From the NCBI GenBank assembly GCA_900175165.2, contig FWWN02000607.1, positions 1 through 62,012 on the forward strand: a stretch of 62,012 nucleotides of DNA. The letters run 5' to 3'. The position numbers and the translations under genes were made by a program. Origin of the DNA: Rhizomucor pusillus. Its lineage: Eukaryota; Mucoromycota; Mucoromycetes; Mucorales; Lichtheimiaceae. Below are positions 35,250-46,600 of this stretch, one piece after another; positions within the stretch are counted from its first letter, which is position 1; each line of letters starts with the position of its first letter. Below the pieces are notes generated by a model that ran no database searches, was not told where the DNA came from, and was given only the letters and a program-made list of their open reading frames with translations.

Positions 35250-36441
35250 ATGTCACAATCGACAAAGTCCTTTACGGGCTCGCCACACACGGTACAGCAG
35301 ATCGAAAAGCAGCGTGGCATTAATGTAGCTGACATCGTCGTTAGGACCAAGCGCTGGCTGGTTTCGGCGCTGGTCTCGTTTCAACCACCATTTTGCACCC
35401 ACTTGACGTTATAAAGATCCGCTTCCAAGGTAAAAGAGGGTTCGCTTCTGCTCTAGTCGAAAGGGATAATGTGTTAATAAGACGACATATCTTTGAATTC
35501 TAGTCGATGCTTCCAAGCGTTCTGAGCGTCGCCCGCTGGTTGGCGGTACTGTAAAGGCTTTTCGAGAAATTGTCAGCAAAGAAGGAGTGTTTCGAGGATT
35601 ATACAGAGGCGTGACACCTAACATTGCTGGCGCCACTGCAAGTTGGGGATTTTACTTTTGGTGGCAAGTATTAAGTAAAAAACTGTTTACATGGAGTGGT
35701 AGTAACCCACTTTGATTTGATTCATACAGGTATAGTCTTATCAAGAAACATATGCAAAAGGATGCCCAGGGCAAATTATCAGCTGTGCAGCATCTCGTCG
35801 CTTCTGCTGAAGCAGGTAAACACGATAATGTGTAGGATATCGTGAACTGAGCCACTGACGGGAGATATCTTTTGTTAGGCGCTATCACTGCCGTCATGAC
35901 GAACCCGTTTTGGGTTATCAAAACCCGCATGTGCACAACTACGCGATATACTCCAGATGCATACAAAGGATTGTTCGATGGTTTGAAACGTCTAGCCAAG
36001 GAGGAAGGGATTCGGGGCTTATATCGTGGAATGGTGCCTGCACTGTTTGGTGTCTCGCATGGCGCTATCCAGTTTATGGTTTACGAGGAATTGAAAAAGT
36101 GGCGTAATGATCTGAGGAAGAAGCAAGGATCTATAGATAACACCGAGCATGATACCAGACTTAGTACTACCGAGTATCTTACCATGGCAGCATCGTCTAA
36201 AGTGACTGCAACGATAACTACCTATCCATACCAAGTACTTCGAAGCCGGCTGCAAGATCGTGAGACGCGAGATACGTACAAAGGTGTGATGGACTGCATA
36301 CGGAAAATACGGGTAGCAGAAGGATATATAGGCTTTTACAAGGGCCTGGCACCCAACATTATCCGCGTCTTACCGGGCACTTGCATAACTTTCCTCGTGT
36401 ACGAAAATCTTAACCAATATTTCAAAAAGCACGCTTCATAG
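35250..36441 (+). CDS. Mitochondrial carrier, FAD/folate type (SLC25A32/Flx1-like)
   Basis: Inner-membrane carrier of the SLC25 family. Five exons: 35250-35291, 35345-35429, 35504-35663, 35730-35815 and 35879-36441, giving 311 residues. Three signature repeats: HPLDVIKIRFQ with GLYRGVTPN; NPFWVIKTRMC with GLYRGMVPAL; YPYQVLRSRLQD with GFYKGLAPN. The middle NPFWVIKTRM and the FYFWWYSLIKK segment match the Flx1/SLC25A32 subgroup, which moves FAD or folate; the substrate is inferred. Intron 3 uses a GC donor (GCAAGT at 35664), needed to keep FWWYSLI in frame. The N-terminal exon MSQSTKSFTGSPHT is very short and its boundary (donor GTACAG) was chosen by frame. Confidence 0.88.
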
Positions 36442-36646
36442 ATGTCACATGTATTAGTATTGCTACAGTAAAAACAATTTCCTTCTTTTCATCCCTACAA
36501 TGTCTTACTGGACAAAGTTTTTCAAGTATATATCGAAGTTTTCTACTCATTTTGAGGGTATTAACAATATATGACGAACAGAAAAGAGTTTAAGTAGTAT
36601 ATCTCTAAAAACAACAATAAACAAAAGTGCAAACACGGCTGCTGGA

Positions 36647-38275
36647 TTAGTACGAGGCTCGCTGGTACAAAGCATAGCCGACAACAGCGATCATGCATAC
36701 GAAGATGGGCATTATAAGTGGCATCGAATTGGAAGTCTTTGCAACAGCCAATTCGCTCTCCTTAACATTTGCAGCAATCCATTGTTCGATCTAGGGAAGA
36801 ATGTAAGTCGTATACCTATAATCATGATTATTTTTATCTTCCTTACCTTGCCAATGGCGATGGAGATGGCCATAAAGTTAGGGTCATTCGCTTCATTCTT
36901 TTTGGAAATGATGTGGATGTAATGTCTGAAGATAGTAATTACTTTCGGCATATCTGAGCAGTTGAGAATCAATTTTACAGCTTCTCCCTTGCGAATCTTG
37001 ACGTTGCGTTGATAGACATCTAGATTATTAAATACGAGGGCCAAAGTAGCGATCGCCATTACTTGAGGAATGGCACAAAAGTTAAAGACAGATTGGTTTC
37101 TCAATTTGGACAAGTAGGTAAGCACATCGGGAACGAGATCCAGTACGTTGAGCACCATGGCATTCAAGCATGCACGCGCCTATAGCAAAAAGGATTAACT
37201 TTATATATTACAATATTTAGCACAATAAAGTTTACCTTGTCTGCATTCTCTGGTTTGATAAAGTCACCGAAATTGTCTGCGTATTTGCCCCAAATTTCGT
37301 GAGGCCAGAATTGACGTCCTTCCTCCAAATCCTCTCGATAATCTCTAATAATATTTGTCTTTTGCAAGAATAGGCCCATGTTGTTGGACAAGGTTGTGTT
37401 TTTGGCGACTTCCTGCGACTCGAGACCGGATGCGGAGAATAGGTCCGATAGGCCGTGACCTACCAGACCGGCAACGTAGTGGCAGTATAAATCAAAATCC
37501 TTGACAGTCGCCACTGAGGTGTTTTCACGGTGCTCGCCCATAGCATAATCAGCCATTCCGTTGCCCATGCGACGGGTGATATCAGCAATCACTTGCTGGA
37601 ATTTCGGTGAGAGCTTCAAAAACTCTTCAATTACGACATCGAATTCCACCAAAAGTTGTCGATCCTTTTCATTAGGTCCACCTTGCGAGAATGCATATAT
37701 CAATGTCACGGGCTTGCAGCAAAAGCAAACTTTCCTTGCTCACTTACTTTCGTTGAATGTCCAGCCCTTTTGATAGATGATTTTATCGAACGACCGTAAT
37801 AATTCAACCTTGCGATCCAAGGGAAGTGTCATATCATCCTCAATAGTGTCCAATCCACGGAGTACAAGGTAGAACAAACACACCTTTGGATGGATGGTAT
37901 TATCAGCAGCAAGTTGGAAATTTCGCTCTTCTCCAGCCACGTACCGCGTCGCGAAGTTGATCATCAAGCTCTTGAATGACGGCAGCAAAGCTTCGCGATG
38001 TCTGCAGATCACCTGTCAACCGAAATGTTCGACAGAAAATCCTCTGCGCGACCTACCTTGTTCAAAAAGTCATAGCAACGTCTTTTGTTCTCATCCAAGG
38101 CGAGGCTCTTTTGATGATGGCGAATGTTGTCTGACTTTGGTGCAAACTTGTACTCGAGAAGAGCCTTGATTTCCGTTGGCTCACGAATGGACTGCAGCAA
38201 CAAGCCGAGCATCGTAGGTGTCTGTGATAAAAAGCACTCGAGAGCTTGACAAGCAGTTTCAAGCTCGATGAGCAT
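36647..38275 (-). CDS. ERG9: Squalene synthase
   Basis: Condenses two farnesyl diphosphates through presqualene diphosphate to squalene, first committed step of sterol synthesis, anchored in the ER membrane. Five exons: 38275-38057, 38012-37748, 37681-37236, 37179-36847 and 36790-36647. Both Asp-rich motifs are present: LRGLDTIEDD and NIIRDYREDLEEGRQFWP. Also seen are GEERNFQ, YCHYVAGLVGHGLS and the C-terminal membrane anchor MPLIMPIFVCMIAVVGYALY. First in-frame ATG is 38275 (468 residues), but the family's usual start corresponds to MLGLLLQSI at 38213 (447 residues), so 21 N-terminal residues are doubtful. Confidence 0.96.
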
Positions 38276-38379
38276 ATAGTTTAAAGTCCGTTAATTTTGG
38301 CTGACCATCGCCATGTTTCGACATGGAATCCAAGATAGTATTGGTTTTCTTATAATGCTGCCGTGTTTTGTTTAACTAG

Positions 38380-38575
38380 ATCATTCTTTACATAAATTGA
38401 ATAAGATTACAAGGAGTAATAAAGAGAATTTAAATGCAGGTTAGGCATACACCAAGTTGGTAGGATATGTCAAGATTCAAGCCATCTTTTCTATGTGAAC
38501 CATACTTGTAGAAATAGTTACTCGCATTAATTATGTAGATATCCTACTATCTCTTGGAACAAATGCCACATAAAA
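38380..38575 (+). repeat. Diverged direct repeat, copy 1
   Basis: Shares aligned blocks with 39800-39990: TAAC-N3-ATCATT, ATTACAAGGAGTAA (copy 2 GTTACAAAGAGTAA), TCAAGCCATCTTTTCT, TACTCGCATTAA and GAACAAATG. This copy has an extra segment of about 30 bp after TTTAAATG. Confidence 0.55.
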
Positions 38576-39268
38576 TGCCTGAAGTTTTCTTTCGACAAAA
38601 GATGTTCTCTACTACTCACCTCGATCCCACAGCTACATTCTCAGCTACCTCTGACAGTGACAATGAAATTCCGACTTCTTACCCCCCTCAGATACTGTAT
38701 CCAACGCCTTCAGTAACAATCGAGGAACCAGAGCCACAGACACGGACACTGACCGAAAGCGACACGGATACAGACGATAGCAGTGACGAAAGATTGCGGT
38801 TTACGATCGAAGCCGGACATTTTATTCTAGCAAGACCTTTTCCTCTCAATCTTTGAGGTGGATGAGCACGAGCATCGGACATATCCCATCTCTTATGAAG
38901 TGTCAAGAATCATGGAAATCATCGAGACGGCGTTAGCCGATGATGTAATCGACGCCATCCATGTATTTAGGTTTAAACCTGACAAGAAGGATGACCTTCT
39001 ACATGCATGGCCTAATCTTCGAGACAAGCATAATACTACTGGCGGGGATTAACCAGTAAACAACGCATCATTTATAAGCGCTCGCTATCCATCGGAGCTG
39101 AGATCGCAAACACTGGTAAACACCATACAAACAACGATATTAAGCACAAAGCTTGATGCAGCCTCCGATATTACTTCTCTTTACTGTCGCCAATATGGCT
39201 ATGCTGTATACAGGTTCGAAAACCACGAGGTCATCGAGCGGATGCTTGCCTCCTTGGTAGACATTTAA
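38554..39268 (+). pseudogene. Decayed protein-coding locus (RRM-like C-terminal segment)
   Basis: Three coding-like stretches in successive frames. First, 38554-38856 (MEQMPHKMPEVF, then an acidic/Thr-rich LTESDTDTDDSSDERLRF and IEAGHFILA). Then, after a one-base step near 38830, EVDEHEHRTYPISYEV to LRDKHNTTGGD at 39052. Then, after another step, NASFISARYPSELRSQTLVN and YGYAVYRFENHEVIERMLAS, ending at 39268. The last piece resembles an RRM beta3 strand (YAVYRF). The simplest reading is a pseudogene with at least two frameshifts; an intron-containing gene is the alternative. It sits between the two diverged direct repeats. Confidence 0.4.
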
Positions 39269-39799
39269 GAAGCCGAATATCTCAAACTGTTCACAGTTAG
39301 CTCACTACAAAGTCCTTAAAATGGCCGCAAAAATCATTTGCTAAGATGCTATATAGCAAATAAAGTTGGCGTTATAGCTCGAAGCCATTAGGATCGATTT
39401 TGGATGATTTTGAGTTCAGAGCCCTACAACCGATTTATGACCATTCGTAAGGCATTTGTGATTACGTTCTCTTTCGAGGATAAAGATAACATATCACTTC
39501 AGATCTCCCGGATGATTCGGGTGAGGTTACGAATGGATTTAAAATATCAAAGACCTATTATGGCCATCAAGGTAATCTCCAATGCTGCCATGAAATAGAG
39601 AAATGCTGATTGACGAAGCTACATTTTGGGCTTCAGTTACCTATCCAGCGGACACGCTTAGAATGGATATCGCGACGACAGTGACTCTGCAGAGTAATCA
39701 CTCAAACACCAGGCTCGCCAGCATCTGTTTTAAAGTTTTTCAGGTCTGTTACAAACGTAGAAGCACATGTGAAAGATAGCCTGGGGCTCCTTACTATGC
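39269..39799. other. Intergenic within the repeat-bounded interval
   Basis: No supportable gene. A short plus frame (39404-39598) has many stops around it in the other frames and no recognisable motif. Confidence 0.35.
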
Positions 39800-39990
39800 T
39801 GCTATAGGTTATCTAACTTTATCATTTTTGCATCATTTGGACAGGGTTACAAAGAGTAACAAAAAATTTTCAAATGAAATGATCAAGCCATCTTTTCTGT
39901 GCGAACTATATTCCTTGAAATGTTTGCTCGCATAAAGTAAGCAAATGTCCCACTGCAGGATCTCTTCCGACAAATGATAGCACCAGCGGA
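39800..39990 (+). repeat. Diverged direct repeat, copy 2
   Basis: Second copy of the 38380-38575 repeat, same orientation, lying 120 bp upstream of the PER1 start codon. Estimated by eye at 65-75% identity over the shared blocks. Confidence 0.55.
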
Positions 39991-40107
39991 ATGAAGGCTC
40001 GTTCGTCGGGCTGTCGTTATCCGGCTCAATATTGTGCCATTCTATGGGTTCAGCAAGTCTGAAGCTTTCGCAACTTGTGTTTTCCAAGGGCATGAGGCTG
40101 GTCCACC

Positions 40108-41052
40108 ATGTCCCGGTTAAGCATATGTATTGTATTCCTGTTACTTGTATTTCTAAGTATCGCTCAAGCGTCAGAAGGAGACGATTCTCCTGAATTCCAA
40201 GCCTGCGTCGAACATTGCGTTCAAGACGAATGTCCAAACAAGGTCCTGCCGATCTATCTGCGGCTGACGCTGTGGAGCTGTCCAGACGACTGCCGATATG
40301 ATTGCATGCACGAAATTACGGCGCGCAACGACACTGTGGTGCAGTACTATGGAAAATGGCCTTTTTATCGCTTTTTTGGCATCCAAGAACCGGCATCTGT
40401 GCTATTCTCTATGGGTAATTTGTGCATGCATTATCACTATTTGCGCATCATGCAGCGCGAAATCCCTGACACCAACATGATGCGTCCTTACAGTCTCGGG
40501 TACGCAATCGTAAACCTCAATACGTGGATATCTAGCTCGGTTTTCCATTCAAGAGATTTGCCGCTCACGGAAAAACTCGATTACTTCGGCGCCGCCTTGA
40601 CCATTATGTACTCCTTGTATTACGCTGTCCTGCGCGTCGTTGGGTTAGCAGGCACAAGGAATGCTGCTATTCTGGGTGCCACTGGTATCGTCCTCTATTT
40701 TTGCCACATTTGCTACATGGCACTTGTATCCTTCGACTACGTATACAATATGGTTGCATGCGGCGTCGTAGCAGTCATTCAAGGCAGCCTGTGGGTCCTC
40801 TGGTATATCATGTATAGGCGTCAACTGCCGTATGCAAAGTGGGTTCTGTGGAGTACGATCGCAAATGCGATGGCGGCAGCGTTGGAAATATTCGATTTTC
40901 CACCGCTCTGGCTCGTGTTTGACGCTCATAGTCTTTGGCACTTTTCAACCATCTTCGTTGCGCCGCTCTGGTATCGGTTTGTGCTGGAAGATGCAAAGCA
41001 CACCGATGGATATAGTAGTTTGCCATCTGAGCAGCATGCTATTAGCGTCTAG
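40108..41052 (+). CDS. PER1: Per1/PGAP3-like GPI-anchor lipid-remodelling protein
   Basis: ER membrane protein of the CREST superfamily that removes the sn-2 acyl chain from GPI anchors. Intronless, 314 residues, with a signal peptide (LSICIVFLLLVFLSIAQA). The conserved luminal Cys-rich part is C..HC.....CPN and WSCPDDCRYDCMHEIT, then VQYYGKWPF.RFFGIQEPASVLFS, the diagnostic Per1 block. Later motifs WISSSVFHSRD and DYFGAALTI, DFPPLWLVFDAHSLWHFST provide the His and Asp residues typical of the superfamily's hydrolase centre. Seven spans expected. The next gene follows closely on the same strand. Confidence 0.95.
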   Translation: MSRLSICIVFLLLVFLSIAQASEGDDSPEFQACVEHCVQDECPNKVLPIYLRLTLWSCPDDCRYDCMHEITARNDTVVQYYGKWPFYRFFGIQEPASVLFSMGNLCMHYHYLRIMQREIPDTNMMRPYSLGYAIVNLNTWISSSVFHSRDLPLTEKLDYFGAALTIMYSLYYAVLRVVGLAGTRNAAILGATGIVLYFCHICYMALVSFDYVYNMVACGVVAVIQGSLWVLWYIMYRRQLPYAKWVLWSTIANAMAAALEIFDFPPLWLVFDAHSLWHFSTIFVAPLWYRFVLEDAKHTDGYSSLPSEQHAISV

Positions 41053-41228
41053 AATAAAGCGGATAAATGTCGCGTGGTAACACGTTTGTGGAACCATATG
41101 TGATGATGATGAAGAACAAATTGACAGAAATCGGAGAACGGCTCTTCCCTTTCTTCGTCTCTTACTATTCATTCCTTCCCCTCCCCGCCACTCTCAACTG
41201 CTCTTATCCTTATCCTCCTCATCTGTGC

Positions 41229-42632
41229 ATGCCTGCAGCCATTGACATTTCCAGGGCAACCATGCGATTACCACCTCCGCCTCCGCCTCCACTTCACCGC
41301 GACGATGCATCTGAAATTGATACTGTCTTGGACACGCCAACGAGTATAATAGGACACAACAGCGGTCGATGGTCCCTCACAGGATCTTGGTCATCCCGAC
41401 ATAAGAAACGTGCCAGCGAAGTAATATACCCTACTATCCACAGCCCGCCTTTCCATCCTTCTCGAGCCAGCTTACCACCTCCTATCCGCGAACATGACTG
41501 GCTTGGCATGTCGTCAATCTGGATGACAAACACTACCAACAAGGTCAACGACTCCGATAATGCGCTCGAGCACCGATCATCCAAAACACATGGTTTACGT
41601 GACACGAAAAAAACTCAACTAGCAAGACGGCGGCAAAGACAGCGACGATGGCAGTCCATACATAGCAGCAACAGCAGAGCAGCGACCAAGCTAAGGTCCC
41701 AGATGAAAACCATGAAAGAAGAAAAGGATGAAATGGAACAGACCCTGGACGTTGTACAAAAGGAAATGGAGAAAATTATGTTGGAATTAGATGAAATCAA
41801 ACAAGAGCGAGACCAGTCCAGAGCCCAGTTAACTCGGTTGCAAGGCGTCATGGCTGAAATTGGAAAGAAGCACGGCAACGAAGCAGCAGTTTTGGTACAA
41901 AAGGAAACCTTACATCGGGTATCAGAGCTAGAGGCCGAGTGCCGCAAGCTCAAGCGAGACAAGGATTATGCAAGACTACAAGCGAACGAAGCTGAAGAGA
42001 AGCTGGCAGAAACAGAGCTGAAGTTGGAAGTTGCAAAATCAATGTCCAAAAAGCAAGTGCAGCAACTGGAAGCGACTATTGCGAAACTCGAATTACAGGC
42101 CAAGGACCATACAGAATGCCGGCAGGTGGAAAGCGCCTTGCAGCGAGCGGTGTCAGAACGGGACGCAGACATGTCAAAAATGCAGCGCGCGCTCGAGCAA
42201 GCTGAACTCTTACTAAGCCAAAAACGTGCAGTGTGGGAAGAAGAACGGAAACGCGATCGTTCAGCATGGGAGCAGCATTTACACGATGAGTTTTCCGCTA
42301 GATACATCCATGAAAGAAATGTGTTCCAAGTACAAACATCGCGTGAGCTCAGAGAACTCGCTGGCCGGATCGCTGAGCTGGAAGTGGATGCCGAAAGGTT
42401 GCAGGACCAACATGACAAAGACCTAATCTACTTGCAAAAAGCAGAAGATGCTCAAAAGAAGGCAAAAACGCAGCTCGAACAGAGCAAACGAGAATGGAAA
42501 ATATCAGAGCAAAACTTTCAAAAGACTATCGCGTCACTCGAAGACAAGATTGCTAAACTTGAACAAGATGCACTCCAATTGTACAGTAAAAACATTAAGC
42601 TCGCTAGCCAACTAGGCGAATGGGCACCTTAG
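41229..42632 (+). CDS. Long coiled-coil protein with proline-rich N-terminus
   Basis: Intronless open frame; 467 residues from Met at 41229 (MPAAIDISRATM), which follows a CT-rich tract typical of the promoters here. A longer frame opens at 41067, only 14 bp after the PER1 stop, and translates the pyrimidine tract, so it is less likely. The N-terminus has LPPPPPPPLHRDD and a Ser/basic segment. From about residue 150 onward (KLRSQMKTMKEEKDEMEQTL) there is an almost unbroken coiled coil of about 300 residues, ending NIKLASQLGEWAP. No known domain. Tethering, septum or spindle-pole roles are typical of such proteins, but nothing here decides. Confidence 0.72.
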   Translation: MPAAIDISRATMRLPPPPPPPLHRDDASEIDTVLDTPTSIIGHNSGRWSLTGSWSSRHKKRASEVIYPTIHSPPFHPSRASLPPPIREHDWLGMSSIWMTNTTNKVNDSDNALEHRSSKTHGLRDTKKTQLARRRQRQRRWQSIHSSNSRAATKLRSQMKTMKEEKDEMEQTLDVVQKEMEKIMLELDEIKQERDQSRAQLTRLQGVMAEIGKKHGNEAAVLVQKETLHRVSELEAECRKLKRDKDYARLQANEAEEKLAETELKLEVAKSMSKKQVQQLEATIAKLELQAKDHTECRQVESALQRAVSERDADMSKMQRALEQAELLLSQKRAVWEEERKRDRSAWEQHLHDEFSARYIHERNVFQVQTSRELRELAGRIAELEVDAERLQDQHDKDLIYLQKAEDAQKKAKTQLEQSKREWKISEQNFQKTIASLEDKIAKLEQDALQLYSKNIKLASQLGEWAP

Positions 42633-42923
42633 CAAAACTCCTCCATACATCATTTACGCAATACTTTATATATACCGCTTACCATAATCCATTAAGTAAA
42701 GCATTTTTCATTTACCCTCGTTTTCATCATACTACGGGATTCCGTATTACTTAGCATTGGTCCAAAGTGAATGTGATGGCCCAATTGGCAAAGAGATTAT
42801 CCCGCATAGGAAGATATAGATACATAATTACAGCTCTTGCTTGTGAGTGATTACAAGGAACTTGTGCTAAAAAGTGACAAGAAATTTTTGTGTTTACGTA
42901 ATATGTAGTATGCATTGAGTACG

Positions 42924-43520
42924 TTAAGGTAGGGGCGCGGGTTTCAATCTATCCAACTTATACTCAATTAATGGAATCGGTATGGATCTCATAAAGGGCA
43001 TTTTGATGCGAGACAGATTGTGAGAATAGAAGTGATGTTCGACTTGCTCGTGCCAACTCCGAACTCCTTTGTAAATATCTATCGTCGTGTCTTCGTTGAA
43101 GATCGGACGCTTTGTATCTTGGATGTTGTCCTCGTCTAAGCATACTGTATAAGGAACTTTATCTCGCAAAGTGACCAGTCGAGGCACGCTGTCTTTTACA
43201 TCTACTGGATAGATGATTCCTGTATTGTTGATAAAGCATAATACGCTGAGGATACCGAAGCCATAAACAGGTCCTTGATAACATTTTTTTCGTAACATCC
43301 ATACACATCCTCATCCGACATTTCACTTATTCCAAATATCTTCCGTTCATTATCGGGAACATATTTCAATCGTACGTACGTCTCCACAGCCTGAAATAGG
43401 ACAAACCGTTGGTTGTATATACCATTTAATGCACTGATGGCCAGTCGATGTGCATCCTCCCGTTATAGATTCGGCATAAGGCCTTTTTCGATATCGTTGA
43501 TAATATTCTTTTCTGTTGGA
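42924..43520 (-). pseudogene. Broken gene: frameshift in an A7 run and in-frame stop
   Basis: On the minus strand a plausible protein reads HRLAISALNGIYNQRFVLFQ, ETYVRLKYVPDNERKIFGIS, SDEDVYGCYEK. It then continues only after a one-base shift in a run of seven A (plus 43284-43290): YGFGILSVLCFINNTG, SVPRLVTLRDKVPYT, FNEDTTIDIYKGVRS and so on to LDRLKPAPLP at the stop. Upstream, SNPTEKNIINDIEKGLMPNL is cut by TAA at 43463-43465. The 5' side abuts a MITE copy. No family recognised. Probably inactive, unless the run and the stop are both errors. Confidence 0.4.
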
Positions 43521-43528
43521 TTCAAGCG

Positions 43529-43630
43529 TACACATTTCCCAAAAGTAATGTCGCATTTTGTGAAATTTTATAATACATTTATACACCAAAACGACAAATC
43601 GCAGCGACGTTAATTATTGGAAAAGGTCTA
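43529..43630 (-). mobile_element. TA-flanked MITE, copy 1 (102 bp)
   Basis: Short element with terminal inverted repeats TACACATTTCCCAAAAGT at one end and, as reverse complement of the other, TAGACCTTTTCCAATAATTA. The core of about 72 bp is identical to the reverse complement of copy 2 (46993-47095). This copy's TIRs are more eroded. It lies against the broken gene. Confidence 0.7.
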
Positions 43631-46600
43631 TATCGATAAACCATGTGTGTAGATCATCGAACTTGAAATCAATCGACCATACAAGAATACGCACTCGACA
43701 CAATGCGATGTCCAAGCCTAGCCATCAATAGGTGTCCGAGTCTGACATCTGTTGAACCACCACGTATGATTCAATGTAGCCAATCACTATGGCGATTGCG
43801 ACGATATATAATGAAGTGGTTAATAGACAATTTCCGACCCGCGCAGGCTCAAAGTAACTGTGAAAATCCCTCTTGATAATAGATCATCCCCATATATCGG
43901 CGTTTCCGGAGACGAGGACAATAGGTTCGACACAAGCGATGAACGCTCCGACGATACTACCGATGCACATAATCAAAGGGAACGTAGGGATATAGCCAGG
44001 ATTGTGATGGCGTTTTTCGACTACATTTTCCTCTGTAGATTGGAGAGATGTACAGTTTCCCTAAATCCGTCGAAAGTTGCTGTTTAAGATGCGCGGAAAG
44101 TGGAGGTAGATACCAATCAATACGGGAGCTTTGTTCCACGATGTACAAGCATAACATGATTAGAAGTAGCATAGAACCGACATGCACTCAGTCCATTATT
44201 CTACAAATGAGCTAAGATTCACGCTCAGCTTATTAGTTATGCTTGATAGCTGGCAAGACAAGCATTAATAGAGTAGGCAAACAGTATACATATCCTTTCC
44301 GTTCATCGAAAGGCCGAGCTCGTTTCGGTAAAGGGTGACACGAATGTTTTCTTGAATTCGCAGATGCACTTTAAACGCATCTGCCAGTGGTTATCACTTC
44401 TTCCATTACGATGTATATCCAACGCGTTTTCCGTTGCGTTCATCCATAGTACTGCCTCGGCAGTAGCACGGTGGCATGTAAAGCTACGACTGATAAAATC
44501 GACAATTAGAAGCGCCTCTACTGACTGAAGTTACAACATCCTAACTCAGAGCAACTTCATTTCCATCAGCAGGTGTTTCCTGAGAAGGGAGCTCAAGCAA
44601 CGCCAACCTGGCAGTTTTCATCCAGGATCTCCCTTAAAACTTCTAGTCGCTGCGACTTCGGAGTAAATTACCAGGCAGTGACTACGTTACATTATCTTTC
44701 AAGAGGTGGATCAAGTGATTCCATTCTTATTCTTTGTTCTATATCTATCGAGAGAAATTAACTTTTGGTGATACACTATTATTCTAATTCTATATTATCG
44801 CCAATGGAGAGGACGAGCATATGGAGAGTGGGAATGGACATTCATTTGACCCAGGTCGTCCCGGATAATGGAAATAGGCGTTCGGCTGACGGCTTCTTCG
44901 GCCCAAAAAGCCATTGATGATGGCGATTTGCATATCCCGTCTTCATTTCTGCTCCGCTAAGTAGAGCTTCTTTAAATCAGCAGAGCAGAGGGATGACCTT
45001 CTGTAAGCTGCACACACAGCCTTCAATCACCCCAAGTCACGCTGACAGCCTACAGCCCAAAGAGTGCTTATGTGGCAGCTGCATATTGTATCTGCTAGTG
45101 TGCAAAACACCTGTTTGTACAACGAAGATCAATCATGAATTCTTTCAGAAGTTCTCATTCCTATCTTCATACCTGTTCGAAAATCAACAATGTCAAAGTC
45201 GATCAATGAATCCAGTTTCGATCAAAGCATCCATCGTTCTCAAAGTTGGACGGACAGACGTCGGTAAGTCCTGCAAAGTTACAGCGGCAATCATGGGAGC
45301 CCAGTTAGAGCATTTTGGGTGCGATCTCTGCTTACGGTGTGACAACGTGTCGTAAAGGAGGATGATAATTCGTATCCACCGATGATCCAATATGCAAGCT
45401 ATGTATCCGTCCTTCCACAAAGAAAAGAAAAATAAGCAGCCTGCTCCAAAAAAAGGGGCAGTGCTGGTAGTGACTTCCTGGAGTTCATTGTGAATTTACA
45501 ATATTAAGACCCAATAGGCAACCATCTTTTCTCATATCATGTCTTCCCTGACTCTGCTCCCATTTTCAGCCTACATATCGCACTGTCGCTGTGGTAGATC
45601 CGACGGCTTCCTTGGAATGACTAGACTGGAAAGTGTGACTCAAATTCAGAGGTGTGACCCACTTTCGCTGGACATGCTCAAGTATTACTTCCTACACTGT
45701 CAATAGAACGTGTGAGTATTGTAGATTCTTGATGATCGTCATTCCGTATAATGAAGCACACAGCTAGCGAGTTGATATCTCCCAAGAAGCATATCCTCGG
45801 ACTAGCAATATTCGGTAAAGGTGCTACCAACGAATGATCGATGTTAGGAGTCATGCTGCTTAAGGCAATAATTGATATCTATAGTATGGAGATAGATTGG
45901 ACACATAAGAGAGCAATTGCAACTTTCTAAATATCACGCACTGGTGCCCAATAATGTTAAGTTATGATCGAGCTTGAAAAGGTCGACTACGTAAGGGCAC
46001 ATACATGTTAATTAGAGACCGATAACTGCCTTTTACGGTTACTTTGAAGCATTGGGTGAAAATGTCATGGGATCCATGATTACAGCTATGTGTCTTCGCC
46101 AATGCACAGAGAACTGGCTCAAGTATGGAGTGAAACGCTGAGCATACAACGATTTAGAGTAAGATACTGGAAATATACGCCAGCCAGGACCGGACGCTGA
46201 ATCGCAAATGCACATTACATATCTTAATTTGCGCGGATAAATGTTTGAAAGGACTATCTTTAGCTAAAGAGCATCAAACGGCGGACCAGTATCTGGTAAA
46301 TCTCAAGCAAGGATCCATTATCATCGCCAAGCTGCTATGTCCCAAGTAGAGCCACCACACTGTAGACGTCATGTTCCGATTAATGGCTTCTCACTCTCCT
46401 TCCTTATAAGTTTTGGCTTGTTTTTGAATCTCCATCGTAGCAGTTAGCGAGAAGCCAATTTTAATACATGTTTGTCACACAAGCTAAGGAACCTATTCCA
46501 AAGCTCACTATGTAACGTGATTTTTTCGTGCTTAAACCGCGAAATATCCCACTGTCTACATAGTTCCTACTTGTGTCCTCCCATTTGATGCAAGTAGGAA

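Noticed and set aside
39833..40237. 134-codon minus frame overlapping the PER1 start
   Set aside because: Half is antisense to the PER1 signal peptide and half translates the direct repeat.
44993..45355. 120-codon plus frame in the gene desert
   Set aside because: No recognisable motif, no coding neighbours and no splice support.
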